A DNA stretch of 64,000 bases from Costus lasius (Eukaryota; Streptophyta; Magnoliopsida; Zingiberales; Costaceae): the NCBI GenBank assembly GCA_027563935.2, contig CM050453.2, positions 89,316,665-89,380,664 of the forward strand, written 5' to 3'. Shown here one piece after another: positions 11,401-22,504 of this stretch (positions are counted from its first letter, which is position 1; each line of letters opens with the position of its first letter). The position numbers and the translations under genes are program-made. Under the pieces are notes generated by a model. It was not told where the DNA came from. It did no database searches and saw nothing but the letters and a program-made list of their open reading frames with translations.

Positions 11401-11581
11401 TTCCAACTCGTAGGTCCACCTCATGCTGTCCCACCTGTCTTCTTCTCTTGAGTTCCTGTACATTTGAACAAATGTGAACTCCACATGCAGTGTCCAACAC
11501 CCATGAAATAGAAGAAGATGAAACCATGACTTTCGTCACGTATATACCTGAGCCAGAAGCGATGCTTCCCCTTTTGTCTCC
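8468..11581 (-). CDS. Copia-1 pol: protease, integrase, reverse transcriptase, RNase H
   Basis: This is one long frame ending at 8468, in the same phase as gag and separated from it by a single TAA at 11,582-11,584. Counting from a GTG codon at 11,539, the protease site is LDTACG at residues 15-20, where retropepsins have D-T/S-G; alanine replaces the glycine. Integrase zinc ligands are H150, H155, C181 and C184, with catalytic D211, D274 and E310. Reverse transcriptase has YVDD at 697-700. RNase H has TDASF and STTEAEY. The frame is otherwise uninterrupted for over 1000 codons. The protein would normally be made as part of a gag-pol polyprotein, so the stop and the altered protease motif are notable in such a young copy. 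Confidence 0.93.
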   Translation of the reverse strand, partial: GDKRGSIASGSGIYVTKVMVSSSSISWVLDTACGVHICSNVQELKRRRQVGQHEVDLRVGNGARVAAVAVGDYFISLPSGLVLELSNCYFVPSITKNIISIPALVRKGFSFECNISKCVLSLDNIVYATGSINNGLFMLDMECSIQNIDNKKAKYADDSTLLWHSRLGHINKKRIKRLHDYGLLGSFSYEEIDTCKACLMGKMTKSPFPHKGQRASGLLDLIHSDVCGPFSKHARGGYQYFITFTDDFSRYGYVYLMRHKSESFDKFKEFKNEVQNQLGRNIKALRSDRGGEYLSHAFTDYLKECGIISQLTPPGTPQWNGVSERRNRTLLDMVRSMMSQATLPYSFWGFALETAAKVLNRVPSKAVSKTPYELWYGKQLSLTFIRIWGCEAYVKKLASGKLESRSDKCIFVGYPKETKGYYFYDPKENKVFVARTAIFLEKEYLLQEASGREIKLDENPEEGQSAQAQLDEPEPVEQVTEQPEAQISREPRRSGRIRRQPERYDGVYIIDNDEPLTYADAVSGPESARWLEAMRAEMDSMSDNQVWDLVDPPPGVIPIGCKWIFKKKIDMDGNVVTYKGRLVAKGFKQIYGIDYDETFSPVAMFKSIQILFAIAAYYDYEIWQMDVKTAFLNGNLDEDVYMTQPEGFTNPSDRHKICKLKKSIYGLKQASRSWNIRFDESISEFGFIKNEDDPCVYKRFSGSVITFLVLYVDDILIIGNDIPEMHAVKAWLRKCFQMKDLGEAAYVLGVKIYRDRSKRLLGLCQSTYIDKVLERFHLENFKRGYLPVRHGLNLSKSQCPQTQTEKDEMDNTPYALAIRSIMYVMLCTRPDVAYGLSVTSRFQSNPGLAHWIAVKNILKYLRRTKDMFLIYGGQEELSIEGYTDASFQSDQDDFRSQSSYIFSLNGGAVVWKSFKQSTVADSTTEAEYVAASEASKEAVWIRKFVRELGVVPSSADPLVIFCDNTGAIAQAKEPRSHQKSKHIQRRFHLIREIIDRGEIKVCKVHTDDNLADPLTKPLVQQKHEKHCNNMGLRLLNH

Positions 11582-12352
11582 TTAGAGCGCTTTACAGTCC
11601 TTTTTCCAGTGACCTAGCTGGCCACAGTGGAAACATCTGTATTCCTTAGACCGCTTAACTTTTTGCTTCAGAGCCTTGCTGTAACTCTTGACGGGGGCCT
11701 TGCCCTTCTTCCCCTTCTTCTTATTCCTAGAAGGAACCATTAAGACATAGGTCGAAGGCTTTCCCTTCAGAGTCTCCTCAGTAGTCAAGAGCATATTCAG
11801 CAGCTCTGCCGGAGTACAGTCGATTTTGTTCATATTAAAGTTAATGATGAACGCATCGAAAGAGGGTGGGAGAGACTGCAGAATAATGTCTACAGCAAGC
11901 TCCTGATTGATGGTATGCCCCAGTTTCTCTAGAGCCTCCTTGTGCCCAATCATCTTGAGCACGTGAGCTCCCACTGGGCTCCCTTCAGCCAGTTTGCTCT
12001 GAAAGAAAAGCTTGGTCAGATTATAGCGTTCTGTCCTCGCCTGTGCAGCATACAGCATCTTGAGGTTCGCTATAATTTGTATAGCCAACATATCCTCATG
12101 CTGACGCTCCAGCGGTGGCGTCATAGACGCTAGCATCAGGCAAGCGACATCAATGCTATCATTGACGTGCTTTTCATAAGCTTCACGAACCGCCCTTGCG
12201 GCGTTCGCAGCGGGTTGAGGCGGCACAGCCGTCTCGAGGACATATAGTTTCCTCTCTGCCTTAAGAACAATCTTAAGGTGTCCGTACCAGTCTGAGAAGT
12301 TCGGCCCAGCAAACTTCTCCCTTTCCAGTAGGGATCGCACATTGAAGCTCAT
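11582..12352 (-). CDS. Copia-1 gag (capsid/nucleocapsid)
   Basis: This 256-residue protein starts at ATG 12,352 (MSFNVRSLLEREKFAGPNF) and matches the plant copia gag pattern: an N-terminal FxGxNFxxW-like segment, a helical capsid region, then a Lys-rich tail and one zinc knuckle CFHCGQLGHWKKDC (CX2CX4HX4C). It packages the element's RNA into particles. The frame closes with TAA right after the knuckle. Because pol continues in the same phase, this is either a readthrough signal or a recent nonsense mutation. No ORF upstream of the ATG interferes in this frame. Confidence 0.92.
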   Translation of the reverse strand: MSFNVRSLLEREKFAGPNFSDWYGHLKIVLKAERKLYVLETAVPPQPAANAARAVREAYEKHVNDSIDVACLMLASMTPPLERQHEDMLAIQIIANLKMLYAAQARTERYNLTKLFFQSKLAEGSPVGAHVLKMIGHKEALEKLGHTINQELAVDIILQSLPPSFDAFIINFNMNKIDCTPAELLNMLLTTEETLKGKPSTYVLMVPSRNKKKGKKGKAPVKSYSKALKQKVKRSKEYRCFHCGQLGHWKKDCKAL

Positions 12353-14157
12353 GGTGTTCGTTGCTGCAGGTATCTACAACAATGCAAGAACAGCAAGGTC
12401 AGTATCAATGTTAAGAATCGATCAGGACTTAAGAAAGATTCTTTTTCTCACTATTTTATCTGGCTGAAAAATCCAGCAAAACAGCCCGAAAGAGTAGAAC
12501 TCTTTTAGTGAGATGGGATCCAGATTTCATACTTGGTCTCCGCGTCCCGCTCAGGCGAGATAAGATGCACAGAGAGTACAAGCACTAATTTCTGGTAGGC
12601 AGTCCCTGCCAATCGCCAACCCGTGCGATTCCCCTTCATCTGGGCAATCCAGCAGACTGTGCCAACTGAGTTGGTACAACACAATCTCTGACCCCACAGA
12701 TGGCTGCCTCCATGTGCTACCATATGCATCACATATGTAGCCTACATGGTCAAGCTGACCCGACCTACTCCCTGGACCACCACGTGCTATGCTGAGCAAC
12801 GAGAAGCGATAAATCCCTTCTCTGTAACACGCAGGTGTAATCGCGCACCGTCTGAAGATAGATGGACGTGCCCACTGAGTGGGTACAACACGGCTCCAAC
12901 GATAATCAGAACAGTGAGGTTTCGCGTCAGAAGGCTTACGAGCTTGATATTTTAGCGTTGGATTTTAACGGTCTTTTATCTTCTTCACTATCATGCAATT
13001 CCTATGGTGATAGCAGAAGATAAACTCATGCAATTCTAATTATAAAAGCAATAAATAGAAAGAATGCTGATCTTATGTGGTAAAAGCCCATTAAGCCTAA
13101 GTTAGACCTTAAATTAAACTTAAGTCTTCACTTGCTTTTCTTCATGGGTCTTTTGCTCCTTATCTGGCCCAACCCAGGGCCCAAGCGCCCACTGCAGCTC
13201 AGGTGCGCCCACCAGGTAAATGCGCAGCGCCTGGTCCCAGAGTCGAACCCTGGACCTCCCACCTGGTCAAGCCACTGCTGCATGCGCCTCTGCCAAGTGT
13301 GCTCTGTGCTCTTGTCTAATTAAATTACAAAATAATCTATCTAGACAAGATTGACTCGCAGGTCAATTACATTTAATAAATTAAATAACATGTGATGCGC
13401 AGATCACATTAATTAATTTACATCTTTAAGACAGGCACGCAGGCCCCAGCACAGCACACATTAATTAGGCGTCCCACATAAGATGAAATAGACAAGCAGA
13501 TGGCATCAATCAACATGTGATCCATAAAATAAAATTTTTTCAAAACCCCATTGAAATCCATTTTATTTTTCTTATGTGCCCTACTACCTTACAACGGTCC
13601 ATTAATAGGGATCCACTCATCAGCTAGTCAGATCCACTGCCCTTGCATGCACCAAGTCCTAACTGACTTGTGTTGACCCAATGGTCAATCATGCATGCGC
13701 TAGGGCTGAACAACCTACATGAGTTTTGGCAAGCGGGTGTGACCCCGGGCCTAACTCATGCGTGTTCACTAGTTGTCTCAACTAGACCTCGCTACACACC
13801 TGTCTGCAGTCGACCTATAGCCACCTTGTGCTTGCGCACAGGTGCCATCTGGTCGACCCATCTAGGCTGTCAGATGGTCTGATCAGACTGGTTGGATCTT
13901 TCCTAGACTGTGACTTCAACCCTATCAACCCGTCTAAGGGTTTATAGTAGGCGCTCTTAGATCTAATGTAGGCGCGCAAGTCATGAAATGTTTGAGAAAA
14001 AAACAACTATGCGCCCACAAACATGCGCCAAGTAAACAAGAATCAAGATTGTGCATATGCAACAACTTAACATGTAATTTTTCGCATGTTAGAGATCTAA
14101 GTAGTCATACACAAACAAGGATCACAAAGCCTTAAGCAATCATATAAACATGCAAAA
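12353..14157 (-). other. Copia-1 leader, non-coding
   Basis: This is unusually long untranslated DNA between the primer-binding site and gag. Its gag-proximal part (about 12,490-13,060) aligns by eye with 20,670-21,240 of Copia-2: both have an AGATGGGATCC phrase, a GCGTCCC phrase, GATAGATGG and GCGTCAGAAGGC. That shows shared ancestry. Conservation across two diverged elements suggests a packaging or translation-control role, which is inference. Short frames within it look like noise. Confidence 0.7.
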
Positions 14158-14160
14158 ACC

Positions 14161-14173
14161 GGCTCTGATACCA
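14161..14173 (-). promoter_or_regulatory. Copia-1 primer-binding site (initiator tRNA-Met type)
   Basis: The minus strand reads TGGTATCAGAGCC two bases downstream of the 5' LTR. This is the standard complement of the 3' end of plant initiator tRNA-Met used by Ty1/copia elements. Confidence 0.93.
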
Positions 14174-14175
14174 AT

Positions 14176-15860
14176 TGAAAGTCCCCTAAACAAGGGGAGG
14201 GCGAAACCCTAATAGGCGCATATGAAGGCTTTGATGCAGCGGAAGGGGTTTCTAAGATCTATGCATGTAATATGATCAACAAAATCGATTTCAAATATCA
14301 GAGAAGAAATCATACCGATGCCATTGTATGGATGGCGACTTGGAAGCAGAGAGTGAAGTCGCTCCCCTCCAGAGAAGACGCACACAAGATGTGATCGCCT
14401 ACTCCCTTAGTGCTCCTTGTGCTAGCAAGGTTCTAAGGAGTCCTTGTCGTATGGAATAGAAGAGAATCCTTTGCTTGGCGATTTCTTCCTTCTCCTTTTC
14501 GTCAACCTCTTCACCACACACAAGAGAGCTCTTGTTGGCGACCCGAGAAAGGAGAGGCGAGAGATTAGAGCGTCTTAGGCGTGAACGTGAGGCGCTCCCA
14601 CGTTTAGAAGTCATGGCTTCTAAAAATAGTAAACCCCAAACGTTCATGCGACCATGGGTTCACCCCATGCGCAAACTCATCTCTTCTTGAACCATGCGCT
14701 CACTCAATGAGCTGGTTCAATTTGGTTTGGTTCAAAAACCAATTAACCCAAGCCATTAGTCCAGATCACATTAAACCCTAAGGTTCTTGATCTGACCGTT
14801 GATCTCTTGATGCTGCTGATCTCACTGATCTAGCATCCATTCTCTCGATCGAAGCTTACCGATCTCAAGCCCTAATCAATCAAACATGATCAGACCAGAT
14901 CTCACTTACAATCAGAGATTAAATCCCTTTAAACTGAACCAAGACAATTCAGTCCATACGATCTGACTTAAGTAAGCCATATCATCAAATTGTGCGACCC
15001 TAAGGGTTTCCTTTAAATGTCGGTAACGATAACTTACGTTATCACGATCAGTGAGGGGTATCTAGCAACACATCACTGTCTCCCGATATAAAGGAAAGAG
15101 TCTTCCAAGACTACACCCAAACCACAGCACAAGTGTGAATCAACTCACTAGGCATACATGATTCCTTTGCCACTGGATGTTCTTATTGGACAAGCGTGTC
15201 AAGCCTGTAACTCCAATATGATGAGCATGATTAGATCAGATGAACATTGTCACCTGGGTATGGCCATACACTTTCTCAATCATCTCATCCAGGGGGGCCC
15301 CTTTAGAACATCACACTCCAATTAAGGAGACGGCAATCCTATATCTATCACTAGTGCCCTAACATGACTCAAGCTCACCATCCAAGATAGTCTATAACCA
15401 TTATGTTTCAAATGATATCGAACCACCTCAAAACAATGACAATCATCATTTAGAAACACAAGTGATCTCAAGTCAGAGGAAATGTGCCACTTGTTGCAAT
15501 CAAGGATTATTCACATTGTGACAAGCAATTGAATATCCTAGTAGGGTCTGTCCAGTACATCCAATGTACCCATGAGTCTACATCTTATTCCATGCTCGAA
15601 GCATCCTATAAGACTAGAACACATATTAGTCTCAATCATATCAAGGCTGTCTCATGTTCACCAAGATATATTGACTAAGGACTTTACTGCATGTCAGCCC
15701 AGCTGAACAGCATTGAGACATTATTCAGAAGTATATATATTGCAGTAGATAATATAACAAACTAAATAACAACCATTGCCTTTATAAACATAAGAGTTTA
15801 TACATGATACTGTTACAATCCCAAGGCCTCAAACATTAGCCTTAAGGGCATACCCCAACA
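14176..15860 (-). repeat. Copia-1 5' LTR
   Basis: This LTR is 1685 bp, equal in length to 6763-8447 and almost identical in sequence. It is the promoter-bearing LTR for minus-strand transcription. The outer end abuts the CCTAT duplication at 15,861-15,865 and then G1 gag sequence. Confidence 0.95.
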
Positions 15861-16933
15861 CCTATGGCATTGATATTCTCTTGGTTAGGATCAGAGGTTT
15901 GGGAAATCTCCAACTGGCATTCAGCAAAACTATGGCCTACAACCCCACAAATTTCACAAAGAGTAGAGTTAGTATCAACAGAGTGAACATGAAAAGAATC
16001 AAGTTTGCGTGCTAGAGAATCTACTTTCGCTGCTAGTGAGCTCATTGAGTCGAGTTCATACTTACCGGGCGCTATGGCTTTAGGAGATGCAATACCTCGT
16101 TGTCCTGCAGACCACTGATTGTGGTTTAGCGCCATGTCCTCTAGAAGATTCATCGCCTCTTCTACATGCTTATTCATTATCGCGCCTCCGGCTGCTGCAT
16201 CGACAGTAAGACGCGTGTTATAATTAATACCATGGTAGAAGGTATGTACTATTATTACCCATGGTTCTAAGCCGTGATGTGGGCAGAGACGCTAAAGATC
16301 CTTGAATCTCTCCCACGCTTCATATAAAGATTCTCCGTCTCTTTGGGTGAAACCGGTGATCTGGTTTCGCAGTTGAACGGTTTTAGACGGTGGAAAATAT
16401 TTAGACAGAAAGGCCTGGGATAGCTGATCCCATGAGTTAATCGATCCTGGCTGCAAAGACTGTAGCCAGCCACGTGCTCTATCGCGTAATGAAAACGGGA
16501 AAAGCCTCAATCATATAGCATATGAGGAAACTCTGTTGATCTTCAACGTGTCGCAGAACTCTAGAAATAAGGACAGATGTTGGTGAGGATCCTCCAAGTG
16601 TGTGCCTCCAAATTGATGTTGCTGGATCATGCCTAGTAAGGCTGGCTTGATCTCAAAGTTGTTAGCATTCACTGGAGGTCGTACAATTCTAGTTTGCAGT
16701 CCTTGCACATACGGTGAAGCAAAATCCCTTAAGGTTCGGTTATCAGCTGGAGCTTGTATGTTCAAGGGTGCCAGCTCTGGTTCTGGCTCCATTAGAAGAT
16801 CTAAAGGAATCGCCTCTGTCCTACTGGATTGCTCTTTGTTTCTTTGCTCTATTAACCTCCTTCGTCGGTGGAGCGTCCGTTCGATTTGGTCGTATAGGTC
16901 GTTGATTCCACCTGATCCAAGACCTTGACGCAT
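15861..16933 (-). pseudogene. Gypsy G1 gag, N-terminal and zinc-knuckle part
   Basis: The minus-strand frame from an ATG at 16,933 (MRQGLGSGG) encodes a Retrotrans_gag-type protein. Landmarks are NNFEIKPALLGMIQQHQFGG, LRLFPFSLRDRARGWL, FLSKYFPPSKTVQLRNQI and a zinc knuckle CEICGVVGHSFAEC. It is stopped by TGA at 16,511-16,513 (CGA expected) and TAG at 16,292-16,294 (CAG expected). The frame then runs into the Copia-1 LTR just after the knuckle and resumes at 6762. Both nonsense codons are consistent with C-to-T change. Confidence 0.85.
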
Positions 16934-17067
16934 AAAGGAATGGTAAGAAGCAAATGTTCCACAGTAATTCAGAAGCAACAGATTGTTATCAATAATGAAA
17001 ATAAACAAAAAACAAAAAAGCTTAGTCTATCAATCTTAAGAAGACAATCGATATTGACTATCGCCAT

Positions 17068-17084
17068 CCCCGGCAACGGCGCCA
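17068..17084 (-). promoter_or_regulatory. G1 primer-binding site (tRNA-Asp type)
   Basis: The plus strand reads CCCCGGCAACGGCGCCA, which is the 3' end of plant tRNA-Asp(GUC) with its CCA. The element's minus-strand RNA therefore carries the complementary TGGCGCCGTTGCCGGGG. It lies five bases inside the 5' LTR. This site is typical of the Athila/Tat gypsy lineage. Confidence 0.92.
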
Positions 17085-17089
17085 AAACT

Positions 17090-18128
17090 TGATACTTACC
17101 GCAAGCGTAACGGCTTTATCGCGGTAGTATATAGTATCGTTCCCACGAGGACGGTTGAGTCAAGTACCAATAATTCTTAATTTCAATAGCTAAACGAAAT
17201 CGTAACTGAGAGTGTTATCCGTTTAATGTTCAAAATAAAGTAAACAACTAAAACAACTCCAATTGACAGCGAAAACAGAAGAAAGACAGTTGTTATGAGA
17301 AAAATCAGATTTCAGGGGTTCACCACACCAACAATCAAGAACTAAATGAAAAAGCGTTGCTAGAGATAGTCTGAAACCACGAAAATTCTCGAGTTTACAA
17401 ATTACCCACTTTCGGCAGTGTAACTTGGTACCAAACCCGACCGTCCTTCTACTTTCGTGATAGAACGAACCGAGTCGATCCAATGAGTGCAGGAGAATAT
17501 AAATTCCGCGGGTACGTTTTACCTACTTTCATGGCAAAACCTACCAGCCCAATCAAAATAGATCAGTTGTCACAATTTTCCCTTTCAGTACTTCTCGTGA
17601 CGACTAGAGTCGCGATCTGCCTATAAAAATACGGGCGTGAAGCGTTTCTTGGGCTGGCCCGTGAAGCTCTCGGCCAAATTCTGCGTTGTGCCTTCAGTAG
17701 ACTTCACGGGTGTATTCTGTTTCATAGGCTAGATGTATTCTTCTAGGCGAACATAATTCCAAAATTTCATTCCTGCATTTCACAGTCGTGTCTTCGATTA
17801 TGGCTCGAAAATGATATGAAATATTCGTCCTCAGAAATACGACCGTGAACACTTTCATGGGCAGGCCGTATTTTCGGTAACAATGTCTGTCTGAGCTGAA
17901 AATTGCTGGGAAGCTTTGTCTTTCCATCCTTAACCACTTTATAACTTTAATTTCCAGTTTTAAGCTCCATAGATAAGTGATTTAACCTGAAACACATGAA
18001 AGATAAAGAAATGTGTAGATTCCGAAAATAACAAGGAAATAAGTGCTGAAAGAGATATAAAAGTAACAAAATAGGTCTTAATTCGTGAAATAAATATATC
18101 AGAAAATGCAACATACGACAAGGTATCA
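17090..18128 (-). repeat. G1 5' LTR with internal deletion
   Basis: It begins TGATAC and ends GTATCA in plus orientation, 1039 bp. Alignment with 1-1339 shows a missing block of ~454 bp between two copies of AGAGT (left-LTR positions 363-367 and 817-821), leaving one copy here. The palindromic ACGGGCGTGAAG...GGCCCGTGAAG motif follows the deletion point. Confidence 0.9.
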
Positions 18129-21100
18129 GTCACCACAATCAACACGTCCTCAGTCAGACCTGCCACGCTCCTACTGCGCTACAGCATCAATCTGTGGGCC
18201 TATCATGACTCCCTCAGTGTAAATATCTGCAATCTCACAACACCTCTATCTCCAAGACAAAGTGGAAGCGCTAGAGTATGTGTTTGGATCTTTAGGTGAA
18301 ACCTTGGTTTTTCTGTCATGCGGCATTGCTCCTTTGTGCTCACAAATAGAGACCAATAACGGTATGACAACCACTTGAAGTTCAATGAAGAACTCCCACA
18401 TCCAAACAGCTTCCTAGAAGCCATAACATACTCTGCCTTCAATTGGAGATGATGGTAGTCCATCATGAAGCCTTTTACAGCTTCCTTCACTACCAGATAC
18501 AAAACTGATGCTGCGATCAAGGTCAGAATAGAACAAGCTATCAAGTGTTACCCTATACACCAAGCTTTTCTTATCTCTACCAATCGAGAACCATTCCTAT
18601 AGTTCTTTGTAGAACCAAGAATGTTATTTTCTCCTTATCCAGTGTCATGCACCTGGATTGGACTTGGTATCAATCGGTTATGCTCTCAGCACTAACCATA
18701 TCTGGTCCATAACATACCAACATCGATGTATGTTGTCTAACTTAGAACTTAAAGTTTCTTGGATCTATCCAAAAACTCACACACCTACCTCATAGGTAAT
18801 GTCCACTAAGCTATTCATCATGAGACACTTCCCAATCATCTCTTCACCAAGCGAAGGATTAGGATGTCGTCTCTGATGATCTGTATGTACCTAACATACA
18901 AGACCAGAGATGTCATTAAGCTCCCACTGCACTCAGACACCATAGGATGAAGATTCTCTATATTGAGTTAGGGAGTTACCCATAAGTCAAAGTCAGACGA
19001 ATCGATTCAACCTATACAGCTTATGTGTTCTGAGCCTCAGGTTACCCATAACCTATAAAACTAGCTCAGAGTCCATCTTTGACCAAATGTGTCAAATATT
19101 TGACCTTGGATTACATCCAAGTCAAAGTTTCTCCCACTAGCCTTTTCAAGAGAAAATCTTTCCCAAGAACATCAGCACCTTAAGCAGCAACCAAGTTGCT
19201 CTCTTGTGGGATTATGGAAGTAGTATCCCCAAAGGATACCCCATACACACATATGTCAGATATGGAACATCTTTCAGTGCTTAGGAAAAACTATTCATTT
19301 TGCACAACCTTTACAAGGAGTTAGATGACTTCACCTGCATCGAATCATGCCAACCATAACTCGATTTCTCCAATTAGACACTCAGCCTCAATGAAGAGTT
19401 CTATAAGGAGTGAGCTATGAGAAAATCTCATACTCTTAGGGACAGTCATAAACTGTGGCTCAAGTGCTTTCTCACAAATTAGAAAGCCATATGGATATAT
19501 CAAGCAGAACCACTTAATCTTATCCATATGGGAAAATTCATTGTCCTTGCTAGGAGGCACACATGAATCGATCCAATCCTTATTCCCACATTTCATGAAC
19601 CCTAGGTTGCCCACAACCTACATATATGGTTCAGATTCCATCTTTGATGCTTTTGTGCTAAGTGGTTGACCTTGGACTAAATCCAAGTCACAACTTCCTC
19701 CCACTAGCCTTTTTCAAGAAAAGACATTTATAAGAAAAACGGCACTATGAGCAACAATTACTTGTTCTTCTGTGGGTCTGTGGAAATTTGTATCCCTAAG
19801 TGAACTTAGGATACACCACATACACTTTATCAGATCTTGGTTCTATGGTAGTAGAACCTCAGATATATGACCCAAAGTCTCATATCTCTAGATCCAAATA
19901 CTGAGTCATGTCATCTCCTAACTTGGAGATACATTTAAGATGGAATTAAGTTCATTGTGGAATAAGCTTTTAGCATCACCTACAGAGTCTTGACCCCAGA
20001 GAGAGTGAGATCTCCTACCGTTATGGCAACATCTTATGCTCCAACTGGTAGGTCAGTCTCTCTATGTCAACATTGCCCTATTTCTATTGAGCACCAAAAT
20101 ACTTTTGCAAGTGTTGGTCTCATTATGCGGTACGATATACCCATGTGTTAGAAATAGACAACTTGACTTTAGGCAACGCAATTACTTGAGTCAGAAGACG
20201 AAGGGCTACTTCTCTTCTCCTCGTTTTGAGGTCGCTAGCAGTCAATCTTGAGCACCTTATCTCCTACATATATTTCATCTTTAATGCGTCAGTCAAGCAC
20301 TAAGGCCTACCTTTGCATTGCAGGACTGCTTTAGAAGTTATAGCTTTCTATTCTAACTTGTCCCTGGAAGGCGACATGCTAGCAATAAACAAGCTACCTC
20401 TTAAGCATCCTCATCAGCCATTAGATGAAATGGGTTTAGGTAAAGGCTACTCAAGGAGATACAGCTTTTCCTCGAGCATGAGGACAATCCTCAAATACCA
20501 GTCCACTCAGTTGGTTCCAACCAACTACGGAGAGATCGTAGTGTCCATTTGCAATGGTCATAAGCAGATCTACAAACCAATCATTTAATCTGGCCTTTTA
20601 TAAATGATTGGGCTCCCACTATTTTGCTCAAATCGACAACCCTCAAAAGTCGATCAGGAAATCACCAGATTTCCTTAGTGAGATGGGATCCTCATTCAAT
20701 ACACGGCCTTGCGTCCCACGAGGGTGGGATGAACTGCACAAGGTGACACATGCTTCATGAGGTAGGCATACCAACCAATTGCAACTTGGCAATTCCCCTT
20801 CTCAAGACAGTTCAGGCACTTTGTGTCTAGCGAGGGCTAGATACAACACAAAGCCCTAACCTCTCGAGGTTGCCTCCAGACTTTCATCATGTGGTCCATC
20901 CACATATGAAACATCTAGTCAAGTCCAACCTGACCATTATGCCCAGGGCCAATGATTTCCTTGCGAAAGGTGCGTCCAGAGTTTTAACTGGACTGGGGAA
21001 ATCATTGTCACCACACGCCTCCTAAAGATAGATGGGTGTGTCCCACGAGAGTGGGAAACAGTCCACAACACCATTGATCGATAGTTTGATGAGGGCTATG

Positions 21101-22490
21101 CGTCAGAAGGCAGTTATCGGACTTGATATTTGGATCGAGGGTTTTTGTGGTCTCACCATTTAGTTTTATCTTTCATCTAACAATACAGGCATGCAATCCT
21201 ATAGTGAGTAGCATGAAAAATAAAACATCACAGGCATGCTTAAAACTGAGCAGAAAATAAAACATGATATGGTTATAGCCCGGACATGGGTAACAAGCCC
21301 CTAGACCTAGACTAATCACCTAGCTACTCTAAGGCATAAGCCATGGGCCTATGCCACTAAGTCCTCAGCTCTGCCCTAAGTGCCCTAAGGGCTCTGCTCC
21401 ATCCCTAGGTGTGCTGCTGCCTAGGTCCTCTCCATCAGGGTCAGCCCCTCAAACCATAGAAGAGCCACTTAGGACACCCTAGGTGCTCTCTTAGGTTTAG
21501 GTCAACCCCTTAGTCCACCTGTGTTAGCTCGCAAACCCTAGACTCATTCTAGGAATCGGCCAACACTCTTCTCTACCCATGCTAGCTCGCAAACTCTAGG
21601 CTCCTCCTAGGGTTCGTCCAATCATAGGGGTGCCATCACATCTAGCATGTTGCGCCACCATGAAGGTGTCCCACTTGCATATAAATATCACCATGAGGGG
21701 TTGTTTGCATCACCTCTTAGATCAGCCCTTGAAACCACGCTTGATGCGCCTCTAGAAAGCCCTAGAAGCCACCAAAGTTTTGGCCAATCAATAGGTATGC
21801 ACAAGCCCTCTTCACCAGCCTTTTATCATCTAGGTGCGCCACTAAGGTAAACCCTAGGAGCCACCAAGGATTCGGCTAAGGAAGAGGCTGTCCCATATGA
21901 TTTAGATGCGCAAAAGAGAAGTCATGATGTGCTCTCTGTCATCCCTAATCTTCTACTTTAATTACAAAACAAATAAAGGAAACAGGGCGGCACGTAGGCC
22001 TCACAAGAATACATCCCAGGCATGCATAAGGGCTTGTCTATAACCATATCATAATGTAATAATAAAAGCACCTACTCATGCTCTTCTACATGCAATGAAA
22101 AACCAACAATTAAAATTTAATTTTAGTTTTTCATAAAATTGTTCATCACCCTAAATAATTGTCACAAAATTTCCCCAAAATAATTCTCTCAGGCTCCCTG
22201 TGAAAAGTGGCGCATGCATGCCCAAGGCCTGCAAGCCGCCCCCCTTTCAGTCCACCTAACCATGTAAAATGTAAAGGAAAAATTCCCTAAATTATTTACA
22301 TAGCTTGTGCGCAAGGTCCATCCTTGACACACAAGGAGAATCTGTCAGTAGGAAATTTTAGACAAAAATTTCAGCGTGATAAACCTACCTTTTTCTAAGC
22401 AGAAAAATCATGACATAAAAAATTTTAAAAATCTTTTATGACATGGGCGCATGTAGATAAGCAAAATACACCGCGTGGGTCTCGTAAGTT
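18129..22490 (-). mobile_element. Copia-2 internal region, decayed and truncated
   Basis: This region lies between the G1 LTR and the primer-binding site and LTR of a second copia-like element. No frame longer than ~110 codons and no recognisable pol motif survives. The part 20,670-21,240 matches the Copia-1 leader. The part 18,129-20,640 contains two degenerate direct copies about 575 bp apart (around 19,030-19,200 and 19,605-19,780), with CCTTGGA-TACATCCAAGTCA and CTCCCACTAGCCTTTT phrases. It may be a non-coding (LARD-like) internal domain or badly eroded pol. The left part of the element should lie beyond the G1 insertion, outside this window. Confidence 0.6.
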
Positions 22491-22503
22491 CGCTCTGGTA
22501 CCA
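22491..22503 (-). promoter_or_regulatory. Copia-2 primer-binding site
   Basis: The minus strand reads TGGTACCAGAGCG, one change from the initiator tRNA-Met complement TGGTATCAGAGC. It lies one base from the LTR start TGTTGGG. Confidence 0.75.
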
Positions 22504-22504
22504 C

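Larger units (their letters stand above)
6763..15860 (-). mobile_element. Copia-1: full-length Ty1/copia LTR retrotransposon
   Basis: This is a 9098-bp element transcribed from the minus strand. In transcription order it has: 5' LTR 14,176-15,860, primer-binding site 14,161-14,173, a ~1.8-kb leader, gag 12,352-11,582, pol 11,581-8468, polypurine tract 8448-8460 and 3' LTR 6763-8447. The order protease, integrase, reverse transcriptase, RNase H identifies Ty1/copia. Both LTRs are 1685 bp and by eye differ at about five positions, so the insertion is recent. It is bounded by CCTAT duplications and lies in the gag gene of G1. Confidence 0.97.

Noticed and set aside
17068..17084. CCCCGGCAACGGCGCCA as the 3' end of a tRNA-Asp gene
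   Set aside because: No cloverleaf upstream and the site is next to an LTR; it is the primer-binding site, and the same holds at 40,569 and 29,581.
18203..18544. 113-codon minus-strand frame with AEYVMAS, reminiscent of copia RNase H
   Set aside because: Only a few residues match and the neighbouring RNase H motifs are absent; kept only as decayed Copia-2 interior.
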